Notes: generated from the letters alone by a model not told the origin. 64,000 bases of DNA from DASXMT01 sp963755985 (GCA_963755985.1 CAVWLO010000005.1:372001-436000), one strand, 5' to 3'. Positions 6,893 through 15,431 are shown, counted from the first letter of the stretch. Made by a program: numbers and translations.

Positions 6893-8436
6893 TCGGCCCG
6901 AACGGCGCCGGGAAGACGACGCTCTTCAACGTCATCACCGGGCTGCAGAGCCCTACCCAGGGGATCGTCCGACTGGGGACCCACGACGTGACCCGGGCCA
7001 AGCCTCACGTGCGGTCCCGCCTCGGCCTGGGCCGGACCTTCCAGCGGCTGGAGCTGTTCGGGACCCTGACGGCCAGGGAGAACGTGCAGATGGCAGCCGA
7101 GGTCCAGCGGTCCAAGCTGACGTCGGGACGGACGCCGGCCGAGGAAGCGCTCTTCCAGCTCGACCGGGTCGGCATCCTCCACGTGGCCGACGAGCCGACC
7201 GACTCGCTGCCCACCGGTCTGGCCCGCCTGGTCGAGGTGGCCCGCGCCCTGGCCACCTCGCCCAACACGCTGTTGCTGGACGAGCCCAGCTCGGGTCTCG
7301 ACGCAACCGAGACCCGGGACTTGGGCGGTGTCCTGGCCCAACTGGCCTCCGAGGGCATGGCCATCTTGCTGGTCGAGCACGACATGTCTCTGGTCATGGG
7401 GGTGTGCTCCCGCGTGGACGTGCTCGACAACGGCCGGGTCATCGCCCGGGGCGATCCGGTGTCGGTGCGGGCCAACTCCGACGTGCAGGAGGCCTACCTC
7501 GGGGGCGAGACCTCGTCGGTGCCCGATGTTGCTGCGCCGGCCGACCGGATCGGGAGCCCAGCCGGTACGGCCCCGCCGTCGGGCCCAGCCGGTACGGCCC
7601 CGCCGTCGGGCCCAGCCGGTACGGCCCCGCCGTCGGGCCCAGCCGGTACGGCCCCGCCGTCGGGCCCAGCCGGTACGGCCCCGCCGTCGGGCCCAGCCGG
7701 TACGGCCCGGCCCCGCTCGTCCGAGATCGCCCTGTCGGCTTCGGGCGTCCGGGCCGCCTACGGCCGGATCGAGGTTCTGCACGGGGTCTCGCTCGAAGTG
7801 CCCAAGGGCTCGGCCCTGGCCCTCCTCGGCCCCAACGGCGCCGGGAAGACCACTCTGCTCAAGGCCATATCGGGGCAGCTGGCCCTCACCGCCGGGGCGG
7901 TGGAGGTGCGGGGGAGCGGGCTGGGGCGGAACGCCACCGAGCGCCTGGCCCGGTCCGGGGTCTGCATGATCCCCGAGGGCCGGTCCATCTTCCCCAATCT
8001 GACCGTGACCGAGAACCTGCTCATGTACACCTTCCGACGCTCGGGGCTGAAGAGCTCGTGGGTGGAGGAGCGGGCATTCGACCGGTTCCCGGTCCTCGGG
8101 GGGCGGCGAAGGCAGTTGGCGGGCACGCTGTCGGGGGGCGAACAGCGGATGCTCTCGATGGCCCGGGCCCTGACCACGGATCCCGACATCCTGCTCCTCG
8201 ACGAGCTGTCAATGGGACTGGCCCCCTTAATCGTCGAGGAGCTGTACGGCTTCGTGGGCCAGCTGGTGGCGTCCGAGCAGCTGACCATCGTGATGGTCGA
8301 GCAGTTCGTGCAGACCGCGCTCTCCATCGCCGACCGGGCGGCCATCATGGTCAACGGCGAACTGGTGCAAGAGGGCGAGCCGGACCAGATCCGCAGCGAG
8401 GTCGTCGGGGCCTACCTGGGGGCCGAATCGGGCTGA
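6766..8436 (+). CDS. Fused LivG-LivF ABC ATPase with tandem-repeat linker
   Basis: Single 556-residue polypeptide with two nucleotide-binding domains powering the adjacent permeases. The LivG half has Walker A GPNGAGKTT (about 44-52), a degenerate signature SLPTGLAR and Walker B LLLDEPSSGLD. The LivF half (from about 320) has its own Walker A, a canonical LSGGEQR signature and Walker B ILLLDELSMGLAP. Between them, at about 264-314, lie repeats of GPAGTAPPS, a flexible Pro/Ala/Gly linker encoded by a 27-bp tandem repeat. I chose TTG 6766 because AAGGTG lies 7 nt upstream; TTG 6796 or 6799 are alternatives. LivG and LivF are normally separate genes. Only 13 nt separate its stop from the convergent nitroreductase-like gene. 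Confidence 0.9.
   Translation: MADPLTAAVPLLAVSEVSVRFGGLQALDAVDLEVAVGEIHGLIGPNGAGKTTLFNVITGLQSPTQGIVRLGTHDVTRAKPHVRSRLGLGRTFQRLELFGTLTARENVQMAAEVQRSKLTSGRTPAEEALFQLDRVGILHVADEPTDSLPTGLARLVEVARALATSPNTLLLDEPSSGLDATETRDLGGVLAQLASEGMAILLVEHDMSLVMGVCSRVDVLDNGRVIARGDPVSVRANSDVQEAYLGGETSSVPDVAAPADRIGSPAGTAPPSGPAGTAPPSGPAGTAPPSGPAGTAPPSGPAGTAPPSGPAGTARPRSSEIALSASGVRAAYGRIEVLHGVSLEVPKGSALALLGPNGAGKTTLLKAISGQLALTAGAVEVRGSGLGRNATERLARSGVCMIPEGRSIFPNLTVTENLLMYTFRRSGLKSSWVEERAFDRFPVLGGRRRQLAGTLSGGEQRMLSMARALTTDPDILLLDELSMGLAPLIVEELYGFVGQLVASEQLTIVMVEQFVQTALSIADRAAIMVNGELVQEGEPDQIRSEVVGAYLGAESG
7557..7708 (+). repeat. 27-bp coding tandem repeat (5 perfect copies plus 17 bp)
   Basis: Five identical 27-bp units start at 7557, 7584, 7611, 7638 and 7665, followed by a 17-bp partial copy. 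The unit begins CCCAGCCGGTACGG. Each unit encodes nine residues (GPAGTAPPS in rotation). A multiple of three keeps the frame, so copy number can change without disrupting the LivG-LivF fusion. Confidence 0.97.
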
Positions 8437-8449
8437 GCCCGGCCCCGCC

Positions 8450-8881
8450 TCAGTGCTCGGGCTCGAGCAGGACGAGAGGGATCTCTCGAGTGGTCTTGGT
8501 CTGGTAGCCGGCGTAGTTCTTGTGATCGGCGGTGACTAGCGGCCAAAGCCGGGCCCGCTCTTCGGGGGTGGCCATCCGTGCTCGCATCGGCACCCTGGGC
8601 TTGCCCTGGAGCGACACCTCAACCCGGGGGTCGCTCCGGATATTCAGGAACCAGGCCGGGTGGGCGTCGTCACCGCCGCGGGAGGCCACCACGACGATGG
8701 TCGAGCCGTCTTGTACCGGCGAGGTGAGCATCACCGAGTGTGGGTGGCCGCTCTTGCGGCCCGTCGTGGTGAGCTCGATCACCGGCATGCTCGCCGCCTG
8801 CCACCCGAGCCGTCCCCGGGTGGCCTTGAGCACCGTGCGGTGGAACGCGTTCATGGCCTTCAGGCTCAGGTCGGTGGGCAC
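8450..8881 (-). CDS. Deazaflavin (F420)-dependent nitroreductase family protein
   Basis: 143-residue split-beta-barrel protein of the DDN family (F420-dependent quinone/nitro reductases such as mycobacterial Ddn). Signatures are ELTTTGRKSGHPHSVMLTS, VVVASRGGDDAHPAWFLNI and, near the end, EIPLVLLEPE. It starts at GTG 8881, one base after the stop of the upstream SnoaL-like gene, so the two are translationally coupled. Cytoplasmic or membrane-associated; physiological substrate unknown. A paralogue lies at 63360-63806. Confidence 0.88.
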   Translation of the reverse strand: MPTDLSLKAMNAFHRTVLKATRGRLGWQAASMPVIELTTTGRKSGHPHSVMLTSPVQDGSTIVVVASRGGDDAHPAWFLNIRSDPRVEVSLQGKPRVPMRARMATPEERARLWPLVTADHKNYAGYQTKTTREIPLVLLEPEH

Positions 8882-8882
8882 G

Positions 8883-9266
8883 TCAAGCCCCGAGGAAGGT
8901 GATCTGCCTCCGGGTGTACAGCCAGCGACCGTCGCGCTTGGCGAAGGTATCGAAGTAGCGCCCGGCGGCCAACGGCTTCGGCCCGTCGGCGGAGGGAAGG
9001 GAGAAGAAGAAGTCCGTTCGGGCGCTGGCCGTGTCGCCGTCGATCTCCAGCACCGTGTTGGCTGTGATGTGCTTCCCCCGCCGTTCCGGAGCACTGGTGG
9101 CGGCGAACGACGCCAACAGCTCTTCCCGGCCGACCGAGGTGGCTTCACCCATGGTGAACACACCATCATCGGTGTAGAGGTCCACTCGTTGCTCGTAGTC
9201 GCCGTCGTCGGTCAACTGGGAGTGCAGGCCGATGAGGTTCCGGATCGCTTCTTCGTCTGTAGGCAC
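8883..9266 (-). CDS. SnoaL-like (NTF2 fold) protein
   Basis: 127-residue alpha+beta barrel of the SnoaL-like/nuclear transport factor 2 superfamily. It begins DEEAIRNLIGLHSQLTDDGD and has the conserved GKHITANTVLEIDGDTA strand pair and the FAKRDGRWLYTRR close. Members act as cyclases, isomerases, hydratases or plain ligand binders, so the reaction cannot be assigned. It starts at GTG 9266 and forms a two-gene unit with the downstream nitroreductase-like gene. Confidence 0.82.
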   Translation of the reverse strand: MPTDEEAIRNLIGLHSQLTDDGDYEQRVDLYTDDGVFTMGEATSVGREELLASFAATSAPERRGKHITANTVLEIDGDTASARTDFFFSLPSADGPKPLAAGRYFDTFAKRDGRWLYTRRQITFLGA

Positions 9267-9335
9267 GGCATGCAGGGTACCGTCTGGGGGCCGCCGGCGC
9301 AGTGGCCTCCGGCCCCTGAGCGCACGCCTGTGGGC

Positions 9336-9851
9336 CTAGAACGTGTCGCGCTCACCAACGCCACGGACATAGGACGCCTGCCCAGCGTGCTGGAGGTCAT
9401 CGGAGATCACGCTGATCAGCCGGACGCCCAGCGTGACCGGCGGATCCCACGACTCGTCGACGACACGGCCGAGATCGCGCTCGGTCAACCCTCGTAGGTA
9501 CTGGACGGTCTGGTGGTGGACGGCGTCGTGGTAGCCGGTCAGCAGTGGTCCGGCCGGTACCCGGACCGCCTCGACATCGTCGGACCCGTGCCCGTAGCCG
9601 GTGTCCGACGGGTCGAAGGGAAGCCCGAACCGCTCGGCCCAGCCGCCGGCCGTCCAGGCCTGCTCGAAGCCGGCCGCGTCGGCGACGTGGTCGTCTTGGA
9701 TCCGGGTCAGGTGCCATACCAGCCAGGCGATGGAATTCGTGCCGTCGACGGGACGGAACGCCAGTTGGTCCGGTGTCATGCCCTCGACCACTCGATGCAC
9801 GACGCCGTGCACACGGTCGAACGCGTCGATCAGCAACTCGGAACTGTTCAT
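9336..9851 (-). CDS. DinB family / DUF664 protein
   Basis: 171-residue four-helix-bundle protein of the DinB/YfiT superfamily (mycothiol- or bacillithiol-dependent metalloenzymes and relatives). It has the N-terminal helix with VEGMTPDQLAFRPVDG, the metal-site region WLVWHLTRIQDDHVAD with histidines, and a later helix YHDAVHHQTVQYLRGL. In mycothiol-producing actinomycetes such proteins often transfer mycothiol to electrophiles; that role is inferred. It starts at ATG 9851. The intergenic segment just upstream carries a 16-bp direct repeat. Confidence 0.82.
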   Translation of the reverse strand: MNSSELLIDAFDRVHGVVHRVVEGMTPDQLAFRPVDGTNSIAWLVWHLTRIQDDHVADAAGFEQAWTAGGWAERFGLPFDPSDTGYGHGSDDVEAVRVPAGPLLTGYHDAVHHQTVQYLRGLTERDLGRVVDESWDPPVTLGVRLISVISDDLQHAGQASYVRGVGERDTF

Positions 9852-9870
9852 GGGGCGGCTCCCTGTCTGC

Positions 9871-9914
9871 CAGTCTGTGCATCTCTGTCACTGTGCATCT
9901 CTGTCACTCTGCAT
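9871..9914 (+). repeat. 16-bp direct repeat upstream of the DinB-family gene
   Basis: CTCTGTCACTGTGCAT (9883-9898) is followed directly by CTCTGTCACTCTGCAT (9899-9914). A partial CTGTGCAT copy precedes at 9875-9882. The repeat begins about 24 bp from the DinB start, inside its likely promoter/leader on the minus strand. Confidence 0.8.
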
Positions 9915-10085
9915 CGACGAGGCTTGTGCTCGGACGAAGTCCACCGCGACACTACCGATCCGGGCCTCGAGCCCGATCGGCCGAGCCGGGCCGAGCGGCG
10001 GCCCATCGACCCGCCCCGTGCCGGGACCGGTACCGTTGACCGGGACCACCGGTGCCGTGCGCCCCGACCGCCAAGGAGCGACCCA

Positions 10086-10655
10086 ATGCCCGATCTGCCT
10101 CTTCTGTCCGGACCTGCAGACGACGAACGACTCCGCGCCGTGCACGACCGGGTCCAGGCCGGGATCGGCCGCTGGCCCAACCTGTACGCCATGCTGGCCA
10201 ATGCCCCCGAGCTCCTTGACGCGTGGGTCGAGTTTGCCTGGACCCTCCGGTCCGTCCCCGGGTCGGATCGAGGTTTGCGGGAACTGGCGATCATGCGGGT
10301 GGCCCAACTGACCGGCTCCGAGTACGAATGGCAGGCCCATTGGTTCATGGCCACCGACGCCGGGGTCCCGGCCGAGAAGCTCACCACCCTTGGACGCTGG
10401 CGAGACTCCCGGTCGTACTCGGAGGACGAGCGGCTCGTGCTGGAGGCGGCCGACATCTTGACCGAGACGAGTGAGCTCACCGAAACGGTGCGCCGACGGC
10501 TGGTGGCCCGCCTCGGTGAGCAACAGACCGTCGAGGTGGTCTTGACCATTGCCTTTTACTCGTGCGTGCGCCGGGTGCTCGGAGGCCTCGGGGTCCCCCC
10601 GGACGAGCGCGACGAGGGGGCGCCGGGCCTCGCCGAATTGTCGGCACCGGACTGA
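10086..10655 (+). CDS. Carboxymuconolactone decarboxylase / AhpD-like protein
   Basis: 189-residue all-helical CMD-family protein. The core is RELAIMRVAQLTGSEYEWQA followed by HWFMATDAGV. This E-x(n)-H arrangement is typical of the family branch without the CxxC pair of true AhpD, so a peroxidase role is doubtful and a decarboxylase-like or unknown activity is more likely. It starts at ATG 10086 with AAGGAG 8 nt upstream. It is divergent from the DinB gene. A DUF427-thioesterase gene follows 105 nt later on the same strand. Confidence 0.85.
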   Translation: MPDLPLLSGPADDERLRAVHDRVQAGIGRWPNLYAMLANAPELLDAWVEFAWTLRSVPGSDRGLRELAIMRVAQLTGSEYEWQAHWFMATDAGVPAEKLTTLGRWRDSRSYSEDERLVLEAADILTETSELTETVRRRLVARLGEQQTVEVVLTIAFYSCVRRVLGGLGVPPDERDEGAPGLAELSAPD

Positions 10656-10760
10656 GGGGAGCCGCACCGCGTCGAGGTATCGCCTGCCGTACCGGTTGTC
10701 CGGCTTCCCGAGCCGGCCGCTACATTGGCCAAGGGTCACCAGCCAAGGTTCGGAGGAGCG

Positions 10761-12041
10761 ATGGCACAAGTCGAGTCAGCATGGGGTCGGTACCCCGGGT
10801 ACCGGATCGACCTGGTGCCTTTCCCGGGCACGGCGCGAGCCTGGCACGATGGCGTGCTCCTGGCCGAGAGCACCTCCGCGCTCCGCGTGCTCGAGACCGA
10901 CCACGTCGAGCGGGTGTACTTTCCCGAGTCCGATGTTCACTTCGATCTCTTCGAGGCCAACGACCATCACAGTATCTGCCCCTTCAAGGGCGAGGCCGAC
11001 TACTGGTCGTTGACCGCCACCGATCCGAGTGTGGAGGACGCCATCTGGACCTATCCCACACCTCTGGACGAAGTCGCGGGGCTGAAAGGCCATATCGGCT
11101 TCTACCACGAGCGGGTCAGGGTCGAACTGGTTGGCGGGTCGAGCGGCGACGACAGGGATGTCAACATCAACCGGGTCCCGACTTGGGGTGATGCACACGA
11201 CCTGGTCCAACTGATCGACGTGCAGCCGAACGGCCCGGATCGCTTCGTCGGGCCCTCCTACCGGGACAAGACCCGCAACGTCGTCGAGGGCGGGCAGTTC
11301 CTGGCCCAGGCGATCGTGGCCGCGTCCAAGACCGTCCCCGAGCAACGGGTGACCTCGGCCTACATGACCTTCCCCAAGGCGGCCTCGTTCGATGCCCCCA
11401 TCGACCTCACCGTCGAGAGACTGCGGGCCGGCCGGACGTTCTCGACCCTGGCCGTCCGGGCCGAGCAGCACGGCGTGCTGCGCAGCCCGGGCCTCGTCCT
11501 GATGGACGCCGGGGCACCCGACACCATCGCCGGCCAGGTGCCCATGCCCGACGTCCCCGGCCCGTACGACTCCGAGCCGTTCGACATGCGGGTCCTCGGG
11601 CGTGACCTGCGCATCGTCGACGGTGCCTATTCGGCCGACCCCGACCGGGTGGGCCCACCGGTCATCTACGCCTGGATGCGCTTCCGGGACGCGCCGGCCG
11701 AGCAGTATCTCCAGAATGCCTTGTTGGCCCAGGCCACGACCCACTGGACCATCGCCGCGGCCATGCGCCCCCACCGTGGTGTCACCGAAGACGAGGCCCA
11801 CGTCACCCTTTCGACCGGCATCATGTCGGTCGGCATTGCCTTCCACGACGACGCTCCGGTGACCGAGTGGTTCCTCTACGCCAACCCGGCCATCTGGTCC
11901 GGCCGCGGCCTGGCCCAGGGCCAGGGCCAGGTCTTCAGTCAGGACGGGCGGCTGATGGCGTCCTACACGGTGCAGGCCATGATCCGAGGCTTTGCCCAGC
12001 CACCCGAGGCCATGGGATTGGACGCCACCAACGCCATGTGA
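10761..12041 (+). CDS. DUF427 domain fused to TesB-like acyl-CoA thioesterase II
   Basis: 426-residue two-domain protein. Residues about 1-115 match DUF427 (ESTSALRVLETDHVERVYFP, HSICPFKGEADYWSLTATD, GHIGFYHERV). From about 150 a double-hotdog acyl-CoA thioesterase follows: VEGGQFLAQAIVAASKTVPE, then AFHDDAPVTEWFLYANPAIW and GQGQVFSQDGRLMASYTVQA, which carry the TesB-type Asp and Gln active-site positions. It probably hydrolyses acyl-CoA in fatty-acid or sterol breakdown; the DUF427 part is unassigned. It starts at ATG 10761 behind GGAGGAG. Confidence 0.88.
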   Translation: MAQVESAWGRYPGYRIDLVPFPGTARAWHDGVLLAESTSALRVLETDHVERVYFPESDVHFDLFEANDHHSICPFKGEADYWSLTATDPSVEDAIWTYPTPLDEVAGLKGHIGFYHERVRVELVGGSSGDDRDVNINRVPTWGDAHDLVQLIDVQPNGPDRFVGPSYRDKTRNVVEGGQFLAQAIVAASKTVPEQRVTSAYMTFPKAASFDAPIDLTVERLRAGRTFSTLAVRAEQHGVLRSPGLVLMDAGAPDTIAGQVPMPDVPGPYDSEPFDMRVLGRDLRIVDGAYSADPDRVGPPVIYAWMRFRDAPAEQYLQNALLAQATTHWTIAAAMRPHRGVTEDEAHVTLSTGIMSVGIAFHDDAPVTEWFLYANPAIWSGRGLAQGQGQVFSQDGRLMASYTVQAMIRGFAQPPEAMGLDATNAM

Positions 12042-12053
12042 CCGGTCGGCGGC

Positions 12054-12920
12054 TCACCAATCGTGGGCCCCACACCGCTCGGTCGCCTCCTCCGCCCCCA
12101 GCGTGGACCGGATCGAGGCAGCGAGCACGGCCGGGCTCTGTTGCGGCCCGAAGTGGTTGAGACCCGAGAGCTGCTCGGCCCGGCCCCGGGCGAGCCTGGA
12201 GGCGAAGAGGTCGTTGCGCTCCGCTGCCTTGGAGCCGAACTCCGAGCCGCAGGCGATCACGACCGGGCAGCGCACTTCGGGGAGCCGCTCGTAGACAGAG
12301 GTGCTCGAGAACCCACCGAAGGTCGCGGCCTCGTACTCCGGTCGGCACTTCAGATGGACGTGTCCGCCCTTCGCGGCGAATCCGTATTCGACATATGCGG
12401 CCAGCGCCTCGTCGGCGAACGAGTCCATGGGAGGTTTGCCCGCGTAGTTGGCCAGGGCATCACGTCGGGACGGGAAGCTGGACCGCCGGCGCAGGGCCAG
12501 GTCGATGGCTTCGGCACTGCCGTCGTCACCCGGATCCTGGGACGGGACGCAGATAGCGGGCTCATAGGCGTAGATCGAGTGGAAGCTTCCGGGTACGTGC
12601 TGTTCCACCATCAAGGAGATGGCGCCGCCCAGGGAATGGCCGACTGCCCTCGGACGGTCGAGACCCAGTGCCTCCACGACGCTCCGGACGTCCTGCGCGA
12701 AGCCCTCCCACGCGAAGTTCAGGCCGGGCGGGGCACCAGAGTCCCCGTGCCCCCGAAGGTCCAAGGAGAAGCAGTGGAAGTCCCCGTGCAGCCGATCGGC
12801 GACGGGGGCCCAGATATGACCGTGGAACCCGGTGGCATGGACCATCACCAACGGGGGCCCCGATCCTCCGAGGTCGGCGTAGCTGATCTTCACCCCATCG
12901 GGGGTCACGGCCACGGGCAC
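12054..12920 (-). CDS. Alpha/beta hydrolase
   Basis: 288-residue alpha/beta-hydrolase-fold enzyme. The oxyanion strand reads PPLVMVHATGFHG, the nucleophile elbow is GHSLGG and the C-terminal catalytic histidine lies in LNHFGPQQ. The acid is probably within the CGSEFGSKA segment, where Glu occupies the usual acid position. It starts at GTG 12920. Likely an esterase, lactonase or C-C hydrolase; there is no lid or signal peptide to narrow this. It is convergent with the thioesterase gene, 12 nt apart. Confidence 0.87.
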   Translation of the reverse strand: MPVAVTPDGVKISYADLGGSGPPLVMVHATGFHGHIWAPVADRLHGDFHCFSLDLRGHGDSGAPPGLNFAWEGFAQDVRSVVEALGLDRPRAVGHSLGGAISLMVEQHVPGSFHSIYAYEPAICVPSQDPGDDGSAEAIDLALRRRSSFPSRRDALANYAGKPPMDSFADEALAAYVEYGFAAKGGHVHLKCRPEYEAATFGGFSSTSVYERLPEVRCPVVIACGSEFGSKAAERNDLFASRLARGRAEQLSGLNHFGPQQSPAVLAASIRSTLGAEEATERCGAHDW

Positions 12921-13002
12921 GCCGGCACTCTACCGGCCCCGCCCGAGAACGGACCAGATGGGAGGGGGGTGGGGCCTGGGACTGCCGGCGGTGGTCGGGG
13001 CC

Positions 13003-14433
13003 TCAGAGGGCGATGCCGCAGACCTTGGTATCGAGATATTCGTGGATTCCCTGCCGGGCACCCTCGCGTCCGACGCCGCTCTCCTTGATACCGCCAAAGG
13101 GCACGGCGGCCGACGTCGGGTTGATGTCGTTGACTCCAATGATCCCGAAATCGAGACCCTCCACGGTCCGGAGCGCCCGGCCCAGGTCGCGCGTATACAC
13201 GTAGGAGGCGAGGCCGAAGGCCGTGTCGTTGGCCATCGACACGGCCTCATCCTCGTCATCGAAGACGGTGACGGGGGCGATGGGCCCGAAGGTCTCCTCC
13301 CGGTAGATCACCATGTCCGAGGTGACGTCGGTCAGGACGGTGGGTGCCCAGAATTGCCCTCGGGCGAACGCCTCCCCGACCAGCTGCTCACCGCCGACCC
13401 GCACGGTGGCACCGAGCGCCCGGGCGTCGTCCACGTGGCGCTGCATCTTCTCCAGTGCCGCCTCGTCGATGAGCGGCCCGACGGTCACGCCGTCGTCGAG
13501 TCCGTTCCCGGGACGAAGGCGCCCGACCCGCTCGACCAACGTGTTGATGAAGGATTCGGCTACCCCGCGTTGGACGAACACCCGGTTCGGACAGATGCAG
13601 GCCTGCCCGGTGTTGAGGAACTTCACCAGGGCCAACCCCTTGGCCGCATGCTTGGGGTCGGCATCGTCGTAGACGATGAAAGGAGCGTGACCACCCAGCT
13701 CCAGGGAGACCCGTTTCATCTGCTCGGCCGCCCGGGCGGCGATGTACTTGCCGACGGCTGTGGAGCCAGTGAAGCTGATCTTGCGGACCGCCCGGTTGGT
13801 GAGCAACTCCTCTCCCACCGGTTCCGGATCGCTGGCCGTGATCAGGTTGACGACTCCGGGTGGGAAGCCCGCGTCCTCGAAGACGCGGAAGGTCTCGACG
13901 GCACAGAGCGGGGTCTGCTCGGCCGGCTTCACCACGATCGTGCACCCGGCCGCCACGGCCGGCGCCACTTTCCGGGTGATCATCGAGACCGGGTAGTTCC
14001 ACGGCGTGATGGCCGCGGCCACGCCGACGGCTTGGTGGAGGACCAAGAATCGCTGGTCGGCCCGGGCCGAAGGGATGGTCTCCCCGTAGACCCGCTTGGC
14101 CTCTTCGGCGAACCAGGCCAGGAAGTCAGCAGCGTAGCCGACCTCGTTGCGGGCCATCCGAATGGGCTTACCCTGCTCCTGGGTCATGAGCCGGGCCAAC
14201 GGCTCGCGGCGTTCGAGCATCAAGCGATGGGCCTCGACCAGCAGATCGGCACGGGCATAGGCCGTGCGCTTCGACCAGTCGGGGAATGCGGCCTCGGCCG
14301 CGTCGACGGCGGCCCTGGCGTCCTCGGGACCGCCATCGGCCACCCGGCCCAGCCCCTCACCCGTCGCCGGGTTCACCGTCTCGAACGTTCGCCCCGAGGC
14401 GGCCTCCACCCATTTGCCGTCGATGAACAACAT
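13003..14433 (-). CDS. gabD: NAD(P)-dependent aldehyde dehydrogenase, succinate-semialdehyde dehydrogenase type
   Basis: 476-residue ALDH-superfamily enzyme oxidising an aldehyde to the acid. Signatures are AITPWNYPVSMITRKVAPAV (cofactor cleft), FTGSTAVGKYI, the general-base motif LELGGHAP and the catalytic cysteine in LNTGQACICPNRVFVQ. The Cys-x-Cys-x-N-R pattern and overall form match GabD-type succinate-semialdehyde dehydrogenases. It starts at ATG 14433. It lies 37 nt downstream of an SDR gene on the same strand, so a two-step alcohol to aldehyde to acid unit is plausible. The exact substrate is inferred. Confidence 0.86.
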   Translation of the reverse strand: MLFIDGKWVEAASGRTFETVNPATGEGLGRVADGGPEDARAAVDAAEAAFPDWSKRTAYARADLLVEAHRLMLERREPLARLMTQEQGKPIRMARNEVGYAADFLAWFAEEAKRVYGETIPSARADQRFLVLHQAVGVAAAITPWNYPVSMITRKVAPAVAAGCTIVVKPAEQTPLCAVETFRVFEDAGFPPGVVNLITASDPEPVGEELLTNRAVRKISFTGSTAVGKYIAARAAEQMKRVSLELGGHAPFIVYDDADPKHAAKGLALVKFLNTGQACICPNRVFVQRGVAESFINTLVERVGRLRPGNGLDDGVTVGPLIDEAALEKMQRHVDDARALGATVRVGGEQLVGEAFARGQFWAPTVLTDVTSDMVIYREETFGPIAPVTVFDDEDEAVSMANDTAFGLASYVYTRDLGRALRTVEGLDFGIIGVNDINPTSAAVPFGGIKESGVGREGARQGIHEYLDTKVCGIAL

Positions 14434-14470
14434 CTCGTCCCCGTTCCTCCGGTCGAAGTCGTGTGCCTGC

Positions 14471-15298
14471 TCAGAAGTCCTTCAGCACTTCGATCGAGTC
14501 CATCGAGAGCGCCCACGGCGACTTGATGGTTGCTCCGCCGTCCACCACGATCGTTTGGCCGGTGATGCGAGCGGCCAGCCCAGAGGAGAGGAAGAGTACG
14601 GCATTGGCGATGTCCCGGGCCCGTGGAGAGTTGAGGGGCGCTGCACCTTCGGCGCCCCAGGCATCGTCGGGCTGGTCCTCGTTGCCGCTTCCGACACTGC
14701 CCGGAGCTACCGCGTTGGCCCGGATGCCGTGCCGGCCGAGCTCTTCGGCCACCGTCTTGGTCAAGGAGATGATGCCGGCCTTGGCCACGCCGTAGGCGAC
14801 GTGGAAGGCCGCCGACCCGATGCCGTCCACCGAGGCCAGGGCGACCAGCGAGCCGCCCGTGCCCTGGCGGATCATGTGGGCCGCGGCGGCGCGGTAGAGG
14901 TAGAAGGCATGGCTGATGTTGTTGTCGATGGACCATCGCCAGTCGTCGTCGGAGAATTCGTCGAACACCGACCACTTGGCCCCGCCGATGATGTCGACCA
15001 CCAGATCCAGCCCGCCGAGGGCCTCCACGGCGTCGTCCACCGCCCTTCTGCTCTGGTCGGGCACGGTCATGTCGGCGATGACCGGCACGGCGGAGCCCCC
15101 GCCCTCGTTCACCTCGGCCACGATGTCCTCGGCCCGGGCCTTGTCGATGTCGATGCAGGCCAGCCTCACCCCGGCCGCGGCCAATTTCAGGGTGCTGAGC
15201 CGACCCATGCCCGCCCGGGCCGGCCGGTAGCCGGCCCCGGCCACCAGGCCCCGCCGGCCCGAGAGCCCGAGATCGATGAGCTTGTCGAAGTCGGTCAT
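14471..15298 (-). CDS. Short-chain dehydrogenase/reductase with atypical cofactor loop
   Basis: 275-residue SDR. The catalytic segment is ALASVDGIGSAAFHVAYGVAKAG (Ser, YxxxK), with the usual APGSVGSG and a C-terminal ITGQTIVVDGGATIKSP. The glycine-rich loop is unusual: GAGYRPARAGMGRLS replaces the TGxxxGIG pattern, so cofactor binding may differ. It starts at ATG 15298 and is first of a two-gene unit with the aldehyde dehydrogenase. A 15-bp tandem repeat lies about 60 bp upstream. Confidence 0.85.
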   Translation of the reverse strand: MTDFDKLIDLGLSGRRGLVAGAGYRPARAGMGRLSTLKLAAAGVRLACIDIDKARAEDIVAEVNEGGGSAVPVIADMTVPDQSRRAVDDAVEALGGLDLVVDIIGGAKWSVFDEFSDDDWRWSIDNNISHAFYLYRAAAAHMIRQGTGGSLVALASVDGIGSAAFHVAYGVAKAGIISLTKTVAEELGRHGIRANAVAPGSVGSGNEDQPDDAWGAEGAAPLNSPRARDIANAVLFLSSGLAARITGQTIVVDGGATIKSPWALSMDSIEVLKDF

Positions 15299-15360
15299 GC
15301 TCCGACCCTACTAAGGCACGCCCATTTCCACCTCTTCTCCGACCGGCACAGTCCCGCTGT

Positions 15361-15420
15361 CCCGGTCGGACTAGGCCCGGTCAGACGGGGCCCGGTCGGA
15401 CTAGGCCCGGTCGGACTGGG
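15361..15420 (+). repeat. 15-bp tandem repeat, 4 copies, overlapping a Shine-Dalgarno
   Basis: Four consecutive 15-bp units at 15361, 15376, 15391 and 15406. Copies 1 and 3 are CCCGGTCGGACTAGG; copy 2 is CCCGGTCAGACGGGG and copy 4 ends CTGGG. The end of copy 4 supplies the first bases of GGGAGG, the ribosome site for GTG 15432. The array fills much of the divergent intergenic space. Confidence 0.95.
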
Positions 15421-15431
15421 AGGATGGGCGC

